64,000 nt of DNA, from assembly GCA_963736525.1 (NCBI GenBank), contig CAVTPF010000012.1, positions 310,001 through 374,000 of the forward strand. Direction: 5' to 3'. This document shows, piece by piece, positions 54,760 through 63,696 of this stretch. The notes under the pieces were generated by a model, which was given only the letters and a program-made list of their open reading frames with translations, had not been told where the DNA came from and did not search any database. This DNA is from Bog-473 sp963736525 (GTDB lineage: Bacteria; Actinomycetota; Acidimicrobiia; Acidimicrobiales; RAAP-2). Position 1 is the first letter of the stretch; each line of letters begins with the position of its first letter. A program made the position numbers and the translations under genes.

Positions 54760-54987
54760 TCAGTCGATGGCGCCCTCGCCCTTCACGTCGGCACCGATCT
54801 GGCCCATCTCGCGCTCGTGCTCGGCCACCTCGGGGTCGAGCCGATTGCCCTCGGCGGCCGCCTCTTCGTCGGGGGTGGGGGGCCGGTCGGCGGTGTGGGA
54901 GGCGTGGGCTTCGCGCTCCTCCTCCTGCTTCGTGGCGTCCTCCACCGTGGCGCCGGCCGGCTCGGGCCCGTTGTCGGTCGTGCTCAT
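54760..54987 (-). CDS. Small acidic hydrophilic protein
   Basis: A 75-residue protein without membrane segments: STTDNGPEPAG, then PTPDEEAAAEGNRLDPEVAE, then a conserved-looking end HEREMGQIGADVKGEGAID. I have the impression of a small actinobacterial family with this C-terminus, but no function. ATG 54987 has AAGGAGG at ideal spacing, and that RBS is locked in a perfect hairpin (54986-55017). It faces the permease/repeat region. Confidence 0.75.
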   Translation of the reverse strand: MSTTDNGPEPAGATVEDATKQEEEREAHASHTADRPPTPDEEAAAEGNRLDPEVAEHEREMGQIGADVKGEGAID

Positions 54988-55017
54988 GCTCCCTCCTTGT
55001 CGTTCAGGAGGGAGCAT
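54986..55017 (-). promoter_or_regulatory. RBS-sequestering hairpin before the small acidic protein
   Basis: ATGCTCCCTCCT (54986-54997, + strand) is perfectly complementary to AGGAGGGAGCAT (55006-55017) across an 8-nt loop. In the minus-strand mRNA this 12-bp stem pairs the Shine-Dalgarno AGGAGG and the first bases of the start codon with an upstream anti-SD. Translation should be off until the stem melts or is opened, as in an RNA thermometer or ligand/protein switch. Confidence 0.75.
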
Positions 55018-55075
55018 TGCCATTCGGGGCCGGGTCTAATCATCGGAGGGCATGGTTCGGTACAGTCCCTCGACG

Positions 55076-56644
55076 ATGCCGGACTACGACGCCATCGTGA
55101 TCGGGGCGGGTCACAACGGGCTGACGGCGGCGGCGGTCATGGCCCGGGGCGGCCTACGCGTGCTCTGCCTGGAGAAGAACCACTTCATCGGTGGCATGGC
55201 GTCGACGACCGAGCTCATCCGCGGCTACCGCTTCGAGCTGGCCGGCTCCATTCAGTTCCCGGTGCCCAACGAGATCTTCGAGGACCTCGAGCTGGGGTCC
55301 TGTCCCATCTACGAGCCCGAGGTCCAGTCGGCCAGCATCAGCGGGGACGACCGGCCGCCCATCTTCTTGTACTCGGACCCGGAGCGCCTGCTCGAGCACC
55401 TCGGCGACACGCTCGGCATGGAGGCGGTGCTGGGGATGGCCGAGGTGGCCGCGTGGGCAGAGGCGCCGGCGCGCGCCATCGGCCGCTTCGACGTGCGCCG
55501 GCCGCCGCGGTCCCTCGACGAGATGTGGGACTGCGCCACCAACGAGTCCGAGCGCGAGGCGATCAGGACCGCCCTCTTCGGCAGCGTCATGGACGTGGTC
55601 GACCGCTACCTGCCCGACAAGGCGAAGCACGCGCCCGTGCGCAGCATGCTCAGCTTCCTCGCCGTCAACTCCACGTTCCGGGGTCCCTCCTCACCCGGCA
55701 GCGCGCTCTGCCTCGCCTTCGCCCTCGCCTCGCCGGGCACCGCGACGATGTCGAAGGTGCGCGGGGGGCTCGGGACGATCGCCGACCACCTCCGTGACCT
55801 CCTCGAGCGGCACGGTGGCGAACTACGCCGGCACGCGAAGGTCTCCGGCATCGTCGTCGACGCCGGGGCGGTCCGCGGGGTCGCGCTGGGCGACGGCGAG
55901 GTGGCGACGGCGCCCGTCGTGGTGTCGAACCTCGACCCCACTGCGACGTTCACCCAGCTGCTGGATCCCGACACCCTTCCCGACGCCTTCGCGCGCCGGG
56001 TGTCGGCCATCGACCACCGGGCGGCGTACTTCCAGGGCCACTTCGCGCTGCACGGGCTGCCCGAGTACCGCGCGCCCTACGAGGCGCTCAACGGCTCGAC
56101 GCTCGGGCGCAACGTGACGTTCTTCGGCACGGCCGAGCAGATGCAGCTCGACTTCGAGGGGTGCGTGCGGGGCCTGGTGCCCCGTTCTCCGTCGTTCAAC
56201 CTGCAGATCCCCTCGCTCGACGACCCCGGCCTGGCCCCGGCCGGTCGGCACGCCGCCAGCAGCTTCGCCTTCTACCTGCCCATCGGGGCCGACCGTGCGT
56301 CGCAGGGACACCTGCGCGACGAGATGGCGGCGCGCATGGTGGCGAAGATCGCCTCGGTGGCGCCCAACTTCCCGGATCTCATCGAACGCCAGCTGAACTA
56401 CCCCGCCTACACCTACGAGCTCATGTTCGGCTGCACCGGAGGAGACTTCTGTCACGGGCTCCTGCAGCCCGAATTCATGGGGCCGTTCCGTCCGGGGCCA
56501 CGAGGGTGGCCGGACAACCCGGTGCCGGTCGAGGGGCTGTACCTCTGCGGTGCCGGGTGCCACGGCGGACCCGGCGTCACCTTCATCCCCGGCTACAACT
56601 GTGGCTACGCGGTGCTGGACGCCCGTTCGAGCGCTCGGTTGTAG
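55076..56644 (+). CDS. Phytoene-dehydrogenase-like FAD oxidoreductase (PYROXD2-like)
   Basis: A 522-residue amine-oxidase/CrtI-type flavoprotein. The dinucleotide motif is VIGAGHNGLTAAAVMARGG and ends with E (CLEKNHFIGGMAS). The C-terminal FAD contact is YLCGAGCHGGPGVTFIPGYN. Members desaturate or isomerise hydrophobic substrates; this branch is often annotated as NAD(P)/FAD-dependent oxidoreductase. ATG 55076 is chosen because homology begins at once (PDYDAIVIG). It converges on the DUF2834 gene with a 40-bp overlap. Confidence 0.9.
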   Translation: MPDYDAIVIGAGHNGLTAAAVMARGGLRVLCLEKNHFIGGMASTTELIRGYRFELAGSIQFPVPNEIFEDLELGSCPIYEPEVQSASISGDDRPPIFLYSDPERLLEHLGDTLGMEAVLGMAEVAAWAEAPARAIGRFDVRRPPRSLDEMWDCATNESEREAIRTALFGSVMDVVDRYLPDKAKHAPVRSMLSFLAVNSTFRGPSSPGSALCLAFALASPGTATMSKVRGGLGTIADHLRDLLERHGGELRRHAKVSGIVVDAGAVRGVALGDGEVATAPVVVSNLDPTATFTQLLDPDTLPDAFARRVSAIDHRAAYFQGHFALHGLPEYRAPYEALNGSTLGRNVTFFGTAEQMQLDFEGCVRGLVPRSPSFNLQIPSLDDPGLAPAGRHAASSFAFYLPIGADRASQGHLRDEMAARMVAKIASVAPNFPDLIERQLNYPAYTYELMFGCTGGDFCHGLLQPEFMGPFRPGPRGWPDNPVPVEGLYLCGAGCHGGPGVTFIPGYNCGYAVLDARSSARL

Positions 56645-57069
56645 CGGAGCTGACGCTCCATGAAGGCCAGGTACATCGCGATGGCGAAGGCCAGGCTGGT
56701 GAAGAGGCTCATGACGAAGAAGATCCACGCCAGCTTCAGGCCGCGGCGGCCTCCTTCTACGATGGTCCACAGCGGCAGCAACACCACGTTCACGATGATG
56801 TAGTCCTGGGCGGCCGAGTCGGCCGCCCAATTCGTGAACAGCATCTTGGTGTAGTTCACGTAGGTGGCGCGATGGCCGTACAGGTGCGTGTAGCGGACGT
56901 TGAAGTACCAGCCGAGGACGAGCGAGCACAGACCGACCGCGTAATAGACCCCCTCGAGCACGGTGACCCGGCCGGCTGCGCCCTGGGCAAAGAGCCGCCG
57001 GTTGGCGGCGAAGGCCACGGCCATGCTGGCGACGCCGAGGATGCCGTAGAACACCAGCGATGCGGCCAC
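56605..57069 (-). CDS. DUF2834 family membrane protein
   Basis: A 154-residue protein with four predicted transmembrane helices (SLVFYGILGVASMAVAF; EGVYYAVGLCSLVLGWYF; YIIVNVVLLPLWTIV; LAWIFFVMSLFTSLAFAIAMYL). FTNWAADSAAQDYIIVNV is the typical DUF2834 segment. Function unknown. GTG start at 57069. Confidence 0.8.
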   Translation of the reverse strand: MAASLVFYGILGVASMAVAFAANRRLFAQGAAGRVTVLEGVYYAVGLCSLVLGWYFNVRYTHLYGHRATYVNYTKMLFTNWAADSAAQDYIIVNVVLLPLWTIVEGGRRGLKLAWIFFVMSLFTSLAFAIAMYLAFMERQLRYNRALERASSTA

Positions 57070-57148
57070 CGTCCTCCTCGATTCTCCGCCACCGATGTGC
57101 GACCACCCTAAGTGACCACCCTGGTGCGGGCGGGGGACCGTCCGTGGA

Positions 57149-57541
57149 TCAGAGAAGCTCGAGCACCCGCTCCGGCGGGCGCGCGATGACCGCCTTGTTG
57201 CCGACCACGAAGATCGGCCGCTCCAACAAGCTGGGCTCCTGGGCGATCGCCTCGAGCAGTTCGGCCGGCCCGCGTGTGTCCAGCCCGAGCTCGGAGTAGA
57301 CGGGCTCGCCCGTCCGCATCATGAGCCGGGGATTGTCGATGCCCAGGAGCTCCATGAGGCGCTGCAGCTCCGCCACCGTGGGCGGCTCCTCGAGGTAGCG
57401 GACGGTCTCGGCCTCGACGTGGCGCTCGTCCAGGAGCGAGAGCGCGGAACGGCACTTCGAGCACGACGGGTTCACGTAGATGCGGGCGCGAGAACGCACG
57501 CCCCGATAGTACGGAGCCGGCCGGACCGGGCCGGCGCTCAT
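57149..57541 (-). CDS. ArsC/Spx-family (arsenate reductase-like) protein
   Basis: A 130-residue thioredoxin-fold protein. C27 in NPSCSKCRSAL is the catalytic cysteine of glutaredoxin-linked arsenate reductases, with C30 giving a CxxC. RPIFVVGNKAVIARPPE is the conserved C-terminal segment. ATG 57541 overlaps the upstream stop (ATGA), supporting this start; GTG 57499 would give the usual length of 116. There is no ars operon nearby, so the role could be redox rather than arsenate. Confidence 0.87.
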   Translation of the reverse strand: MSAGPVRPAPYYRGVRSRARIYVNPSCSKCRSALSLLDERHVEAETVRYLEEPPTVAELQRLMELLGIDNPRLMMRTGEPVYSELGLDTRGPAELLEAIAQEPSLLERPIFVVGNKAVIARPPERVLELL

Positions 57542-59010
57542 GGCGGCATGGCCGCCAGGGCCTGGGCCCAGCTGTACGTGAACGAGCGAACGGGCGCGTC
57601 CGCCACCGCGAGGGTGACCGCCATGGACGTGCCGCCGGAGTCGCCCGAGTGCGTGTCACCCGTCGTGTCGACGGCCGCACCCATGACCAGGTTGGCGCCC
57701 GAGCCGAAGTCGTCGAGGATGCCCTTGCGGTGCCCCCAGCATCCGGGGGCGCCCCGGTGCAGGCAGTCGAGGTTGCCACTGTCGAACCCGTCGTCGTACA
57801 TCCATCCGTACACGGCATCGAGCCCGTTGGACGATCCGCCGGCCCATTCGGCGTCGTCGAGCACATAGGCCTGTCCGGGGTCGGGTGGGTCGGCGGCGTC
57901 GTCGGCACCGACCTGGGCATTGTGGTTGAGCTCTGTGGTGAGGCCGCCGAAGGGCGCGAGTCCCCGGTCCACCCGCTCGAGGTTGACGGCCACGAAGAGC
58001 TGATCGGGCACGCTCAAACGGGCGAACCCGGACGGGAGCACCATTGGCGGCACGCCCTCCAGCGCGTGGGCGTGGTTGATGGCAGCCAGGGCGGCGTCGA
58101 TGCAGGCCGGAGAGTTGTCGAGCCCGTTGGCGGCGCAGACTCGGGTGTAGTCGGGCACCGGCGCCACGTTGCCCGTGGGGTCCGCGATCCCCGTGGCGGA
58201 CTCCGACGGGGGGATGGCGCGCAGCGGCTCGAGAATCCCGGCGGCATCGGCCGCCAGCGCCTCCTTCCAGGTGTAGGCGTACGCAGCGGGTCGCGCCGTC
58301 GTGGCGGCCAGCGTCGCCGCGAGCGACGACCCGCCGCGGTCGCCGGGTGAGGTGTCGCCGGTAGGGTCGAAGGCCGCTCCCATGACCAGGTGCCGCGACC
58401 CGAAGCGGTCGAGGACGATGTGGCGGTCGGCCCAGCAGCCCGAGGTCTGGCTGCCCGAGCACTCCGGGACACCGCTGTCGCGCCCGTCGTCGTACATCCA
58501 CTGGAAGTCCGCGTCGAGCCCGTTGTCGACCGCGCCGATCCACTCCGTGTCGACGGGACCGTACGCGCGGTCGGGTCGCGGCGGGAGTTGCGCGGCAACG
58601 GCGCCCTTCTCCGCATTGGCGTCGAGGGCGGTTGTCAGGCCCGGGAACGGGGCCAGGCCCCTGTCGACTCGTTCGCGGTCGATGGCGACGAAGAGCTGTT
58701 CGGGCACGGTGAGCCGGGGGAAGTCCGAGGGCAGCACCATCGGCCGCACGCCCTCGCGTGCCCGGGCGGCGTCGATGGCCGCGAGTGTGAGCCGCACACA
58801 CGTGGTCGAGGTGTCCGCGCCGATCGGAGCACACAGGTCGGGGTAGTTCGGCACGGGTGACAGCGACTGGGGTGGGTCGCCCAGGCCGCCATCCGTCGCC
58901 CCACCGGCGGTGCAGCCGGCGCCGACGAGCGCGGCCGCCACGGCCACTACCGCCACCCACCCCGCCCTTCGCCGCCGGCCGGCGTGCGACAGGTCGTCGG
59001 GCACCCGCAT
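57538..59010 (-). CDS. Secreted protein with two tandem CAP-like domains
   Basis: A 490-residue protein with an N-terminal export signal (RRRRAGWVAVVAVAAALVGA); C33 may be lipidated, but the lipobox (GAG-C) is poor. Residues 53-255 and 285-488 are an internal duplication: both contain PMVLPS.F.RL.VP.QLFVA...ERVDRGLAPF.GLTT, then WMYDDG, a C..GCW..R..IL segment and VMGAA.D..GDT. The segment resembles the CAP/SCP fold. Cysteine pairs (60/71, 184/192, 292/303, 416/424) recur in each half. Role unknown, extracellular. It is coupled to the ArsC-like gene. Confidence 0.8.
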   Translation of the reverse strand: MRVPDDLSHAGRRRRAGWVAVVAVAAALVGAGCTAGGATDGGLGDPPQSLSPVPNYPDLCAPIGADTSTTCVRLTLAAIDAARAREGVRPMVLPSDFPRLTVPEQLFVAIDRERVDRGLAPFPGLTTALDANAEKGAVAAQLPPRPDRAYGPVDTEWIGAVDNGLDADFQWMYDDGRDSGVPECSGSQTSGCWADRHIVLDRFGSRHLVMGAAFDPTGDTSPGDRGGSSLAATLAATTARPAAYAYTWKEALAADAAGILEPLRAIPPSESATGIADPTGNVAPVPDYTRVCAANGLDNSPACIDAALAAINHAHALEGVPPMVLPSGFARLSVPDQLFVAVNLERVDRGLAPFGGLTTELNHNAQVGADDAADPPDPGQAYVLDDAEWAGGSSNGLDAVYGWMYDDGFDSGNLDCLHRGAPGCWGHRKGILDDFGSGANLVMGAAVDTTGDTHSGDSGGTSMAVTLAVADAPVRSFTYSWAQALAAMPP

Positions 59011-59093
59011 CAGGCGACCCAACGTAGCCACGCGCGCGCCCCTGCCTGCGTCGCGCCCAGCAGCCGCTGCGACGGCTCGGTCGCGGGCGGCGG

Positions 59094-59912
59094 TTAGGGC
59101 ACGGCGGGCCGGATGCCCCCGTAGCGAGGGGAGCGTTTTTCCAGGAAGGCCGCCATGGCCTCCCGCATGTCGCCCGTCATGGACGAGAGGGTCTGCGTCC
59201 TGTTCTCGAGATCGATCCCGGCCTGCAGCGATCCGACCTCGAGCTGCGACCACATCACCTCCTTGGTCATGCGGACACCCCACGGTGCGTTGGCCGCGAT
59301 CAAGCCCGCCGTCTCGAGAGCGGCACCGACGAGCTCGTCGTCGGGCACCACCCGTACCACGAGCCCGATCCTGTCCGCCTCCTCGGCCCCGATGATGCGG
59401 CCCGTGAGCATGAGCTCCCACGCCCGCGACGCACCGATCAACCGGGGCAACAACCAGCTCACCCCGATGTCGCAGCCGGAGAGGCCGAGCCGGACGAAGG
59501 CCACGTTGAAGCGCGCCGACGCCGCGGCGATGCGGATGTCGCTGGCCAAGGCCAGCGCCAGTCCTCCCCCCGCCGCCGGGCCGTTGACGGCCGCAATGAC
59601 GGGCTGGGGCAACGCGCGCAGCCGTGGCACGAGTCCCGCGATGTGCGTCTGGGTGGCAAACCCGGCCTCCACGGGGCCGAGGGCCTCGGAATGCGGGGGG
59701 CGCCCGTACCCGCTCAGGTCGAGCCCGGCGCAGAACCCGCGGCCCGCACCGGTCAAGAGCACGGCCCGACAGGAGCGATCGACGGCAATCGCCGAGAACG
59801 CGTCGCCGAGCTCGCCGACGAGCTCGGCATTCAAGGCGTTGAGCTTGTCGGGCCGGTGCAACGTGATCCGGGTCACGCCGTCGGCCGGCTGGTCGACGAG
59901 CAGGGTGGACAT
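59094..59912 (-). CDS. Enoyl-CoA hydratase/isomerase family protein
   Basis: A 272-residue crotonase. Oxyanion segments are FCAGLDLSG and AVNGPAAGGGLALAL. The rat Glu144 and Glu164 positions are A119 and F139, so it is not a classical hydratase; D148 in GLSGCDIGVSWLLPRL is a candidate catalytic acid, as in a common mycobacterial EchA branch. Start ATG 59912. Confidence 0.88.
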   Translation of the reverse strand: MSTLLVDQPADGVTRITLHRPDKLNALNAELVGELGDAFSAIAVDRSCRAVLLTGAGRGFCAGLDLSGYGRPPHSEALGPVEAGFATQTHIAGLVPRLRALPQPVIAAVNGPAAGGGLALALASDIRIAAASARFNVAFVRLGLSGCDIGVSWLLPRLIGASRAWELMLTGRIIGAEEADRIGLVVRVVPDDELVGAALETAGLIAANAPWGVRMTKEVMWSQLEVGSLQAGIDLENRTQTLSSMTGDMREAMAAFLEKRSPRYGGIRPAVP

Positions 59913-60024
59913 GAGCGGGCTCCCCTCCGCGTGGCGATGCCGTCATCCTCTCCCAGCTCGGGTCGCACGGGCCACCTGCGACGCCGGCACCCGTGTCTCC
60001 GTCGCGCCGGCGCGCCGAACAGGC

Positions 60025-61224
60025 GTGCCGGCGGCATCGGCCAACCGGCTCGCCTTCCTGCTCGAGCCCCTCGCCGACCTGCGAGCGTCCCTCCGCCACC
60101 GTGGCGCGGACTTGTACGTGCGTCACGGTGACTCCGTCGGTGAGGCCATGCGGGTCATGGCCCGGGTGGGCGCATCGGCCCTCTTCGTCACCGAGGACGT
60201 CAGCCGCGCTGCCCGGGGTCGCCTGCAGGGTCTGGAACAGGCGTGCCGCCGGCAGCGCTGCCGGTTCGACGTCTTCCCGGGGACCACCGTCGTCCCGGCC
60301 GGCGAGGTGGTCCCGGTGGGGAAAACCCCACTACGCGGTCTTCACGCCCTACTGGAGGCGCTGGAGCGAAATACCGCGTCGCGCCGCGGTGCCCGCGCCG
60401 AGGACCGTACGCGGCCCGCGGGGCCTGGAGGCGGGCCGCATCCCGGCGGTATCCAGCCTGGGGTCACCCGCGCTGTCGACGTACCGGCCCCGCGGGGAGA
60501 GGCGGCCGGACGGGCCCTGGTCGGCCGCTTCGTGCGCGGCCGTCTGGCGGGGTACGCGGGCGCCCACGACGACCTGGGCGCGGACGGTGCCTCCCGGCTG
60601 AGCCCGTACCTGCACTTCGGCTGCATCTCGCCGCTCGAGCTGGCGCAGCGCGCCGGGGCGAGCGAGGCCTTCGTGCGCCAGCTCTGCTGGCGCGACTTCC
60701 ACCACCAGGTGCTCGCGGCCTTTTCCCGCGCTCCCGTCCCGCGACTACCGGGGGCGCGGGCGACGGTGGCGTCACGATGGGCTGCGCTCGACGCGTGGTG
60801 CCAGGGTCGCACGGGCGTGTCCATCGTCGATGCGGGCATGCGCCAACTCCTGGCAGAGGGCATGATGCACAACCGTGCCCGCATGCTGACGGCGTCGTTC
60901 TTGGTCAAGGAGCTCGGCCTCGACTGGCGTCTGGGCGCGCGGCACTTCCGCGACTGGCTCATCGACGCCGACGTGGCCAACGACTCGGGAAATTGGCAGT
61001 GGATCGCCGGGACGGGGAACGACACGCGGCCGAACCGCCGCTTCAACCTGGTCCGGCAGGCGCGCCGGCACGACCCCGGCGGGACCTTCGTGCGCCGGTA
61101 CGTCCCCGAGCTCGGGGGCATCGCGGGCAGCGCGGTCCACGAACCGTGGCGCCTCTCCGAGGCGCGTCGGGCCGAGGTGCGCTATCCCGACCCCTTCGTC
61201 GGCGTACCGGGTCGAAGGAGATAG
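60025..61224 (+). pseudogene. Deoxyribodipyrimidine photolyase, 5'-truncated with two compensating frameshifts
   Basis: The C-terminal FAD domain is intact (SRLSPYLHFGCISP, CWRDFHHQVL, IVDAGMRQLLAEGMMHNRAR, NWQWIAGTGND, RRYVPEL). Upstream the frame reads ANRLAFLLEPLADL and VRHGDSVGEA, but the first strand with the conserved RRDLR motif is not found in any frame. Between a +1 shift at the GGGGAAAA run (60318-60325) and a -1 shift at the GGGG run (60494-60497), the true photolyase sequence (HYAVFTPYWRRWSEIPRR) lies in another frame, so the single frame open across this span encodes about 57 wrong residues. Confidence 0.8.
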
Positions 61225-61226
61225 GG

Positions 61227-62588
61227 ATGGGACTGCGGCATTCGAGCGTCATTGCGGGTCCCGTCGCCGAGGTCTTCGCCTGGCACGAGAGGCCAGGCGC
61301 GCTCCGCCGCCTCGCGCCACCCTGGCAGCCGATCCGGGTGGTGGAGGAGGCGGCGACATTGCGCGACGGCAGGGCCGTGCTGCGACTGCCCGGAGGCGTG
61401 CGCTGGGTGGCCCAGCACGGCGGCTACGACCCACCCCACCGGTTCGAGGACGAGCTCGTGTCCCTGCCCCTTCGGTGGCGCCACACCCATGTCTTCGAAC
61501 CGCTCTCCGCCACGACGACCCGGCTCACCGACGTCGTGGACACGCCGGTGCCCGGGACCCTCCTTAGGCAGACCTTCGTGTACCGGCACAACCAGTTGGC
61601 GGCGGACCTCGCGGCGCACCGCGCCTTGGCGCAACTGCGCCCCCAGCCTCTGACCGTCGCCGTCACGGGATCCTCCGGCCTCGTCGGCACCGCGCTCTGC
61701 GCGTACCTGAGCACCGGGGGGCACCGCGTGCTCCGCCTGGTGCGGAGGGCCCCGCGCCACGCCGGGGAACGGCAGTGGCAACCCGATCGCCCGGATCCCC
61801 GGTCGCTGGCGGGGGTCGATGCCGTGGTCCACCTGGCCGGTGCGTCCATTGCCGGCCGGTTCACGGAGCACCACAAGCAACTCGTGCGCGAGAGCCGCGT
61901 CGGGCCGACGCGCCAGCTCGCGGCGGCGATCGGCGGCATGGCCGAACCGCCACGCGTCCTGGTGGCCGCGTCGGCCGTCGGCTTCTACGGAGCCGACCGC
62001 GGGGACGAGGTGCTGACCGAGGACGAGCCGAGCGGTGACGGGTTCCTGGCCGAGGTCGTGGCGGAGTGGGAGGCCGCGGCACAGCCGGCCCGGGACGCCG
62101 GGGTGCGCACGGTGCACGTGCGGACCGGCATCGTGCAGTCGACGCAGGGCGGAACGTTGAAGCTCCTCCGCCCCGTGTTCGCCGCCGGACTGGGCGGTCC
62201 CGTCGGCCGAGGCATCCAGTGGGTCTCGTGGATCGGCCTCGACGACCTCCTCGACGTCTTCGGGCGTGCCCTCGTCGACGGGGGTCTGTCCGGTCCGCTC
62301 AACGCCGTCGCGCCCCATCCGGTGCGCAATCGCGAGTACGCGGCCACGCTGGCGCGCGTGCTGCGGCGCCCGTCGGTCGTGCCCGTGCCCGCGTTCGGTC
62401 CGCGCCTGCTCTTCGGGGCGGAAGGGGCGGAGGAGCTCGTGCAGGCCAGCCAGCGGGTGACCCCGAACCGCCTCATCGCGGCGGGCCACGCGTTCCGGCA
62501 TCCCACGCTCGAGGCGTGCCTGCGCCACCAGCTGGGTCGCGCCGCCGGGCGGCCCGGCCCTTCGATGGAGGGAACGACGACGCCCTAG
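61227..62588 (+). CDS. SRPBCC-TIGR01777 family epimerase fusion
   Basis: A 453-residue two-domain protein. Residues 1-140 form a SRPBCC/polyketide-cyclase-like domain (HSSVIAGPVAEVFAWHERPG, RWRHTHVF, YRHNQLAADLAAHRAL). From about 147 an extended SDR of the TIGR01777/YfcH type follows (VAVTGSSGLVG, VHLAGASIAGRF, SAVGFYG). This fusion is common in actinobacteria; substrate unknown. AAGGAG (61215-61220) precedes ATG 61227, 2 bp after the photolyase stop. Confidence 0.9.
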   Translation: MGLRHSSVIAGPVAEVFAWHERPGALRRLAPPWQPIRVVEEAATLRDGRAVLRLPGGVRWVAQHGGYDPPHRFEDELVSLPLRWRHTHVFEPLSATTTRLTDVVDTPVPGTLLRQTFVYRHNQLAADLAAHRALAQLRPQPLTVAVTGSSGLVGTALCAYLSTGGHRVLRLVRRAPRHAGERQWQPDRPDPRSLAGVDAVVHLAGASIAGRFTEHHKQLVRESRVGPTRQLAAAIGGMAEPPRVLVAASAVGFYGADRGDEVLTEDEPSGDGFLAEVVAEWEAAAQPARDAGVRTVHVRTGIVQSTQGGTLKLLRPVFAAGLGGPVGRGIQWVSWIGLDDLLDVFGRALVDGGLSGPLNAVAPHPVRNREYAATLARVLRRPSVVPVPAFGPRLLFGAEGAEELVQASQRVTPNRLIAAGHAFRHPTLEACLRHQLGRAAGRPGPSMEGTTTP

Positions 62589-62589
62589 T

Positions 62590-62952
62590 GTGCAACGCGT
62601 GATCACCGCCGTGCACACAGTGGTCTACGCCGAGGACGCCGACGCGGCCCGACGGTTCTTCCGTGACGTCCTCGGATGGGCGCATGTCGATGCCCACGGC
62701 GGATGGCTCATCTTCCGGACGGGACCGTCGGAGTTGGGCGTGCACCCGGCCGACGGCGACGGGCCACACCACGAAGTCTCGCTCATGTGCGACGACATCG
62801 AGGCGACGGTCGCCGAGCTCGCCGCCAAGGGCGCCCGTTTCGCGGGTGGCGTCGAGGACCGAAGGTTCGGTCGGACCATCGCGCTCGCGGTCCCCGGCGC
62901 CGGCCAGATGCTGGTCTACGAGCCGAGGCACCCCACGGCGCACGACCTCTGA
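62590..62952 (+). CDS. VOC family protein
   Basis: A 120-residue glyoxalase-fold protein from GTG 62590 (GTG 62599 possible). Likely ligands are H9 (VHTVVYAEDADAA), a histidine in PHHEVSLMCDDI and E110 (MLVYEPRHP). Substrate unknown. It starts 1 bp after the epimerase stop. Confidence 0.85.
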   Translation: MQRVITAVHTVVYAEDADAARRFFRDVLGWAHVDAHGGWLIFRTGPSELGVHPADGDGPHHEVSLMCDDIEATVAELAAKGARFAGGVEDRRFGRTIALAVPGAGQMLVYEPRHPTAHDL

Positions 62953-63030
62953 GCGCGCCGCAGCAGATGACCGCGCCATCGCAGCTCCCGCCGCTCGAGT
63001 GTTCCTGCTCCGTCGTCCTGCGCAGACGGC

Positions 63031-63651
63031 TCAGGGCGCCGGCTTGACCGCGAGCCCCAGCGTCAGCCAGCACCACGGCTTCGGCCCGCGCACGTAGCGC
63101 TGCTGCGTGCGCTGCATGACGAACCCGGCCTGTTCCACCAGCGCGGAGGCGTTCCTGGTCAGATGGCACCCGTCGGCCACGCGCCTCTGGAGGGGCTCCA
63201 GGCGGCGCTGCCAGGTGGCCACGCCGGCATCGGGTGAGAGGCCGTGCTCCAGGAAGTGGACGGCGCCCCCGGGGCGCAGCACGCGCCGAACCTCGGACAG
63301 GGCCCGGGCCGGGTCGGGCACGGTGCAGAGGGTGAACGTGATCAGCGCGGCGTCGCAGTTCGCGTCCCGGAGCGGGATGTCCTGCCCGTCGAGGCCCACG
63401 TGCTCGACGGGCACCGTGGTCGCGCGGAGGCGTCGCTCGGCCAGCCGACGGGCGACCGGGGCCGGCTCCACGGCGAGCACCACTTCCACTTCGGGTGGGT
63501 AGTGCGGGACGTTGAGCCCCGACCCGAAGCCGACCTCGACGACCCGGCCGGACAGTCCCTCGGTCGCTTGCGCCCGCCAGTGGTCGAAGCCGGCCGCCCC
63601 GCACATCCGCTCCACGAGGCGGGGTACCACCTGTTCCTGGTAGAGGCCCAC
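63031..63651 (-). CDS. Class I SAM-dependent methyltransferase (METTL7/UbiE-like)
   Basis: A methyltransferase of about 206 residues from GTG 63651. Motif I is VVEVGFGSGLNVPHYP, motif II the acidic AVEPAP, and RVLRPGGAVHFLEHGLSP is motif III of UbiE-like enzymes. The frame stays open to GTG 63708, but that start would overlap the divergent SDR start by 12 bp, whereas MGLYQEQVVPRLVERM is the usual N-terminus of this group. Confidence 0.85.
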   Translation of the reverse strand: MGLYQEQVVPRLVERMCGAAGFDHWRAQATEGLSGRVVEVGFGSGLNVPHYPPEVEVVLAVEPAPVARRLAERRLRATTVPVEHVGLDGQDIPLRDANCDAALITFTLCTVPDPARALSEVRRVLRPGGAVHFLEHGLSPDAGVATWQRRLEPLQRRVADGCHLTRNASALVEQAGFVMQRTQQRYVRGPKPWCWLTLGLAVKPAP

Positions 63652-63696
63652 CCGAGCGACGCTACCGGCAAGTCGGTCCGTGGGGAAGAATCGGGC

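Noticed and set aside
54986..55017. Rho-independent terminator on the plus strand
   Set aside because: The hairpin has no T-tract after it on the plus strand, and its register matches the RBS of the minus-strand gene.
54707..55039. 110-codon plus-strand frame following the micro-ORF chain
   Set aside because: It is antisense to the small acidic protein, which has a strong RBS and family-like sequence; the translation is Ser/Pro-rich shadow. Ribosome profiling would be needed to reopen it.
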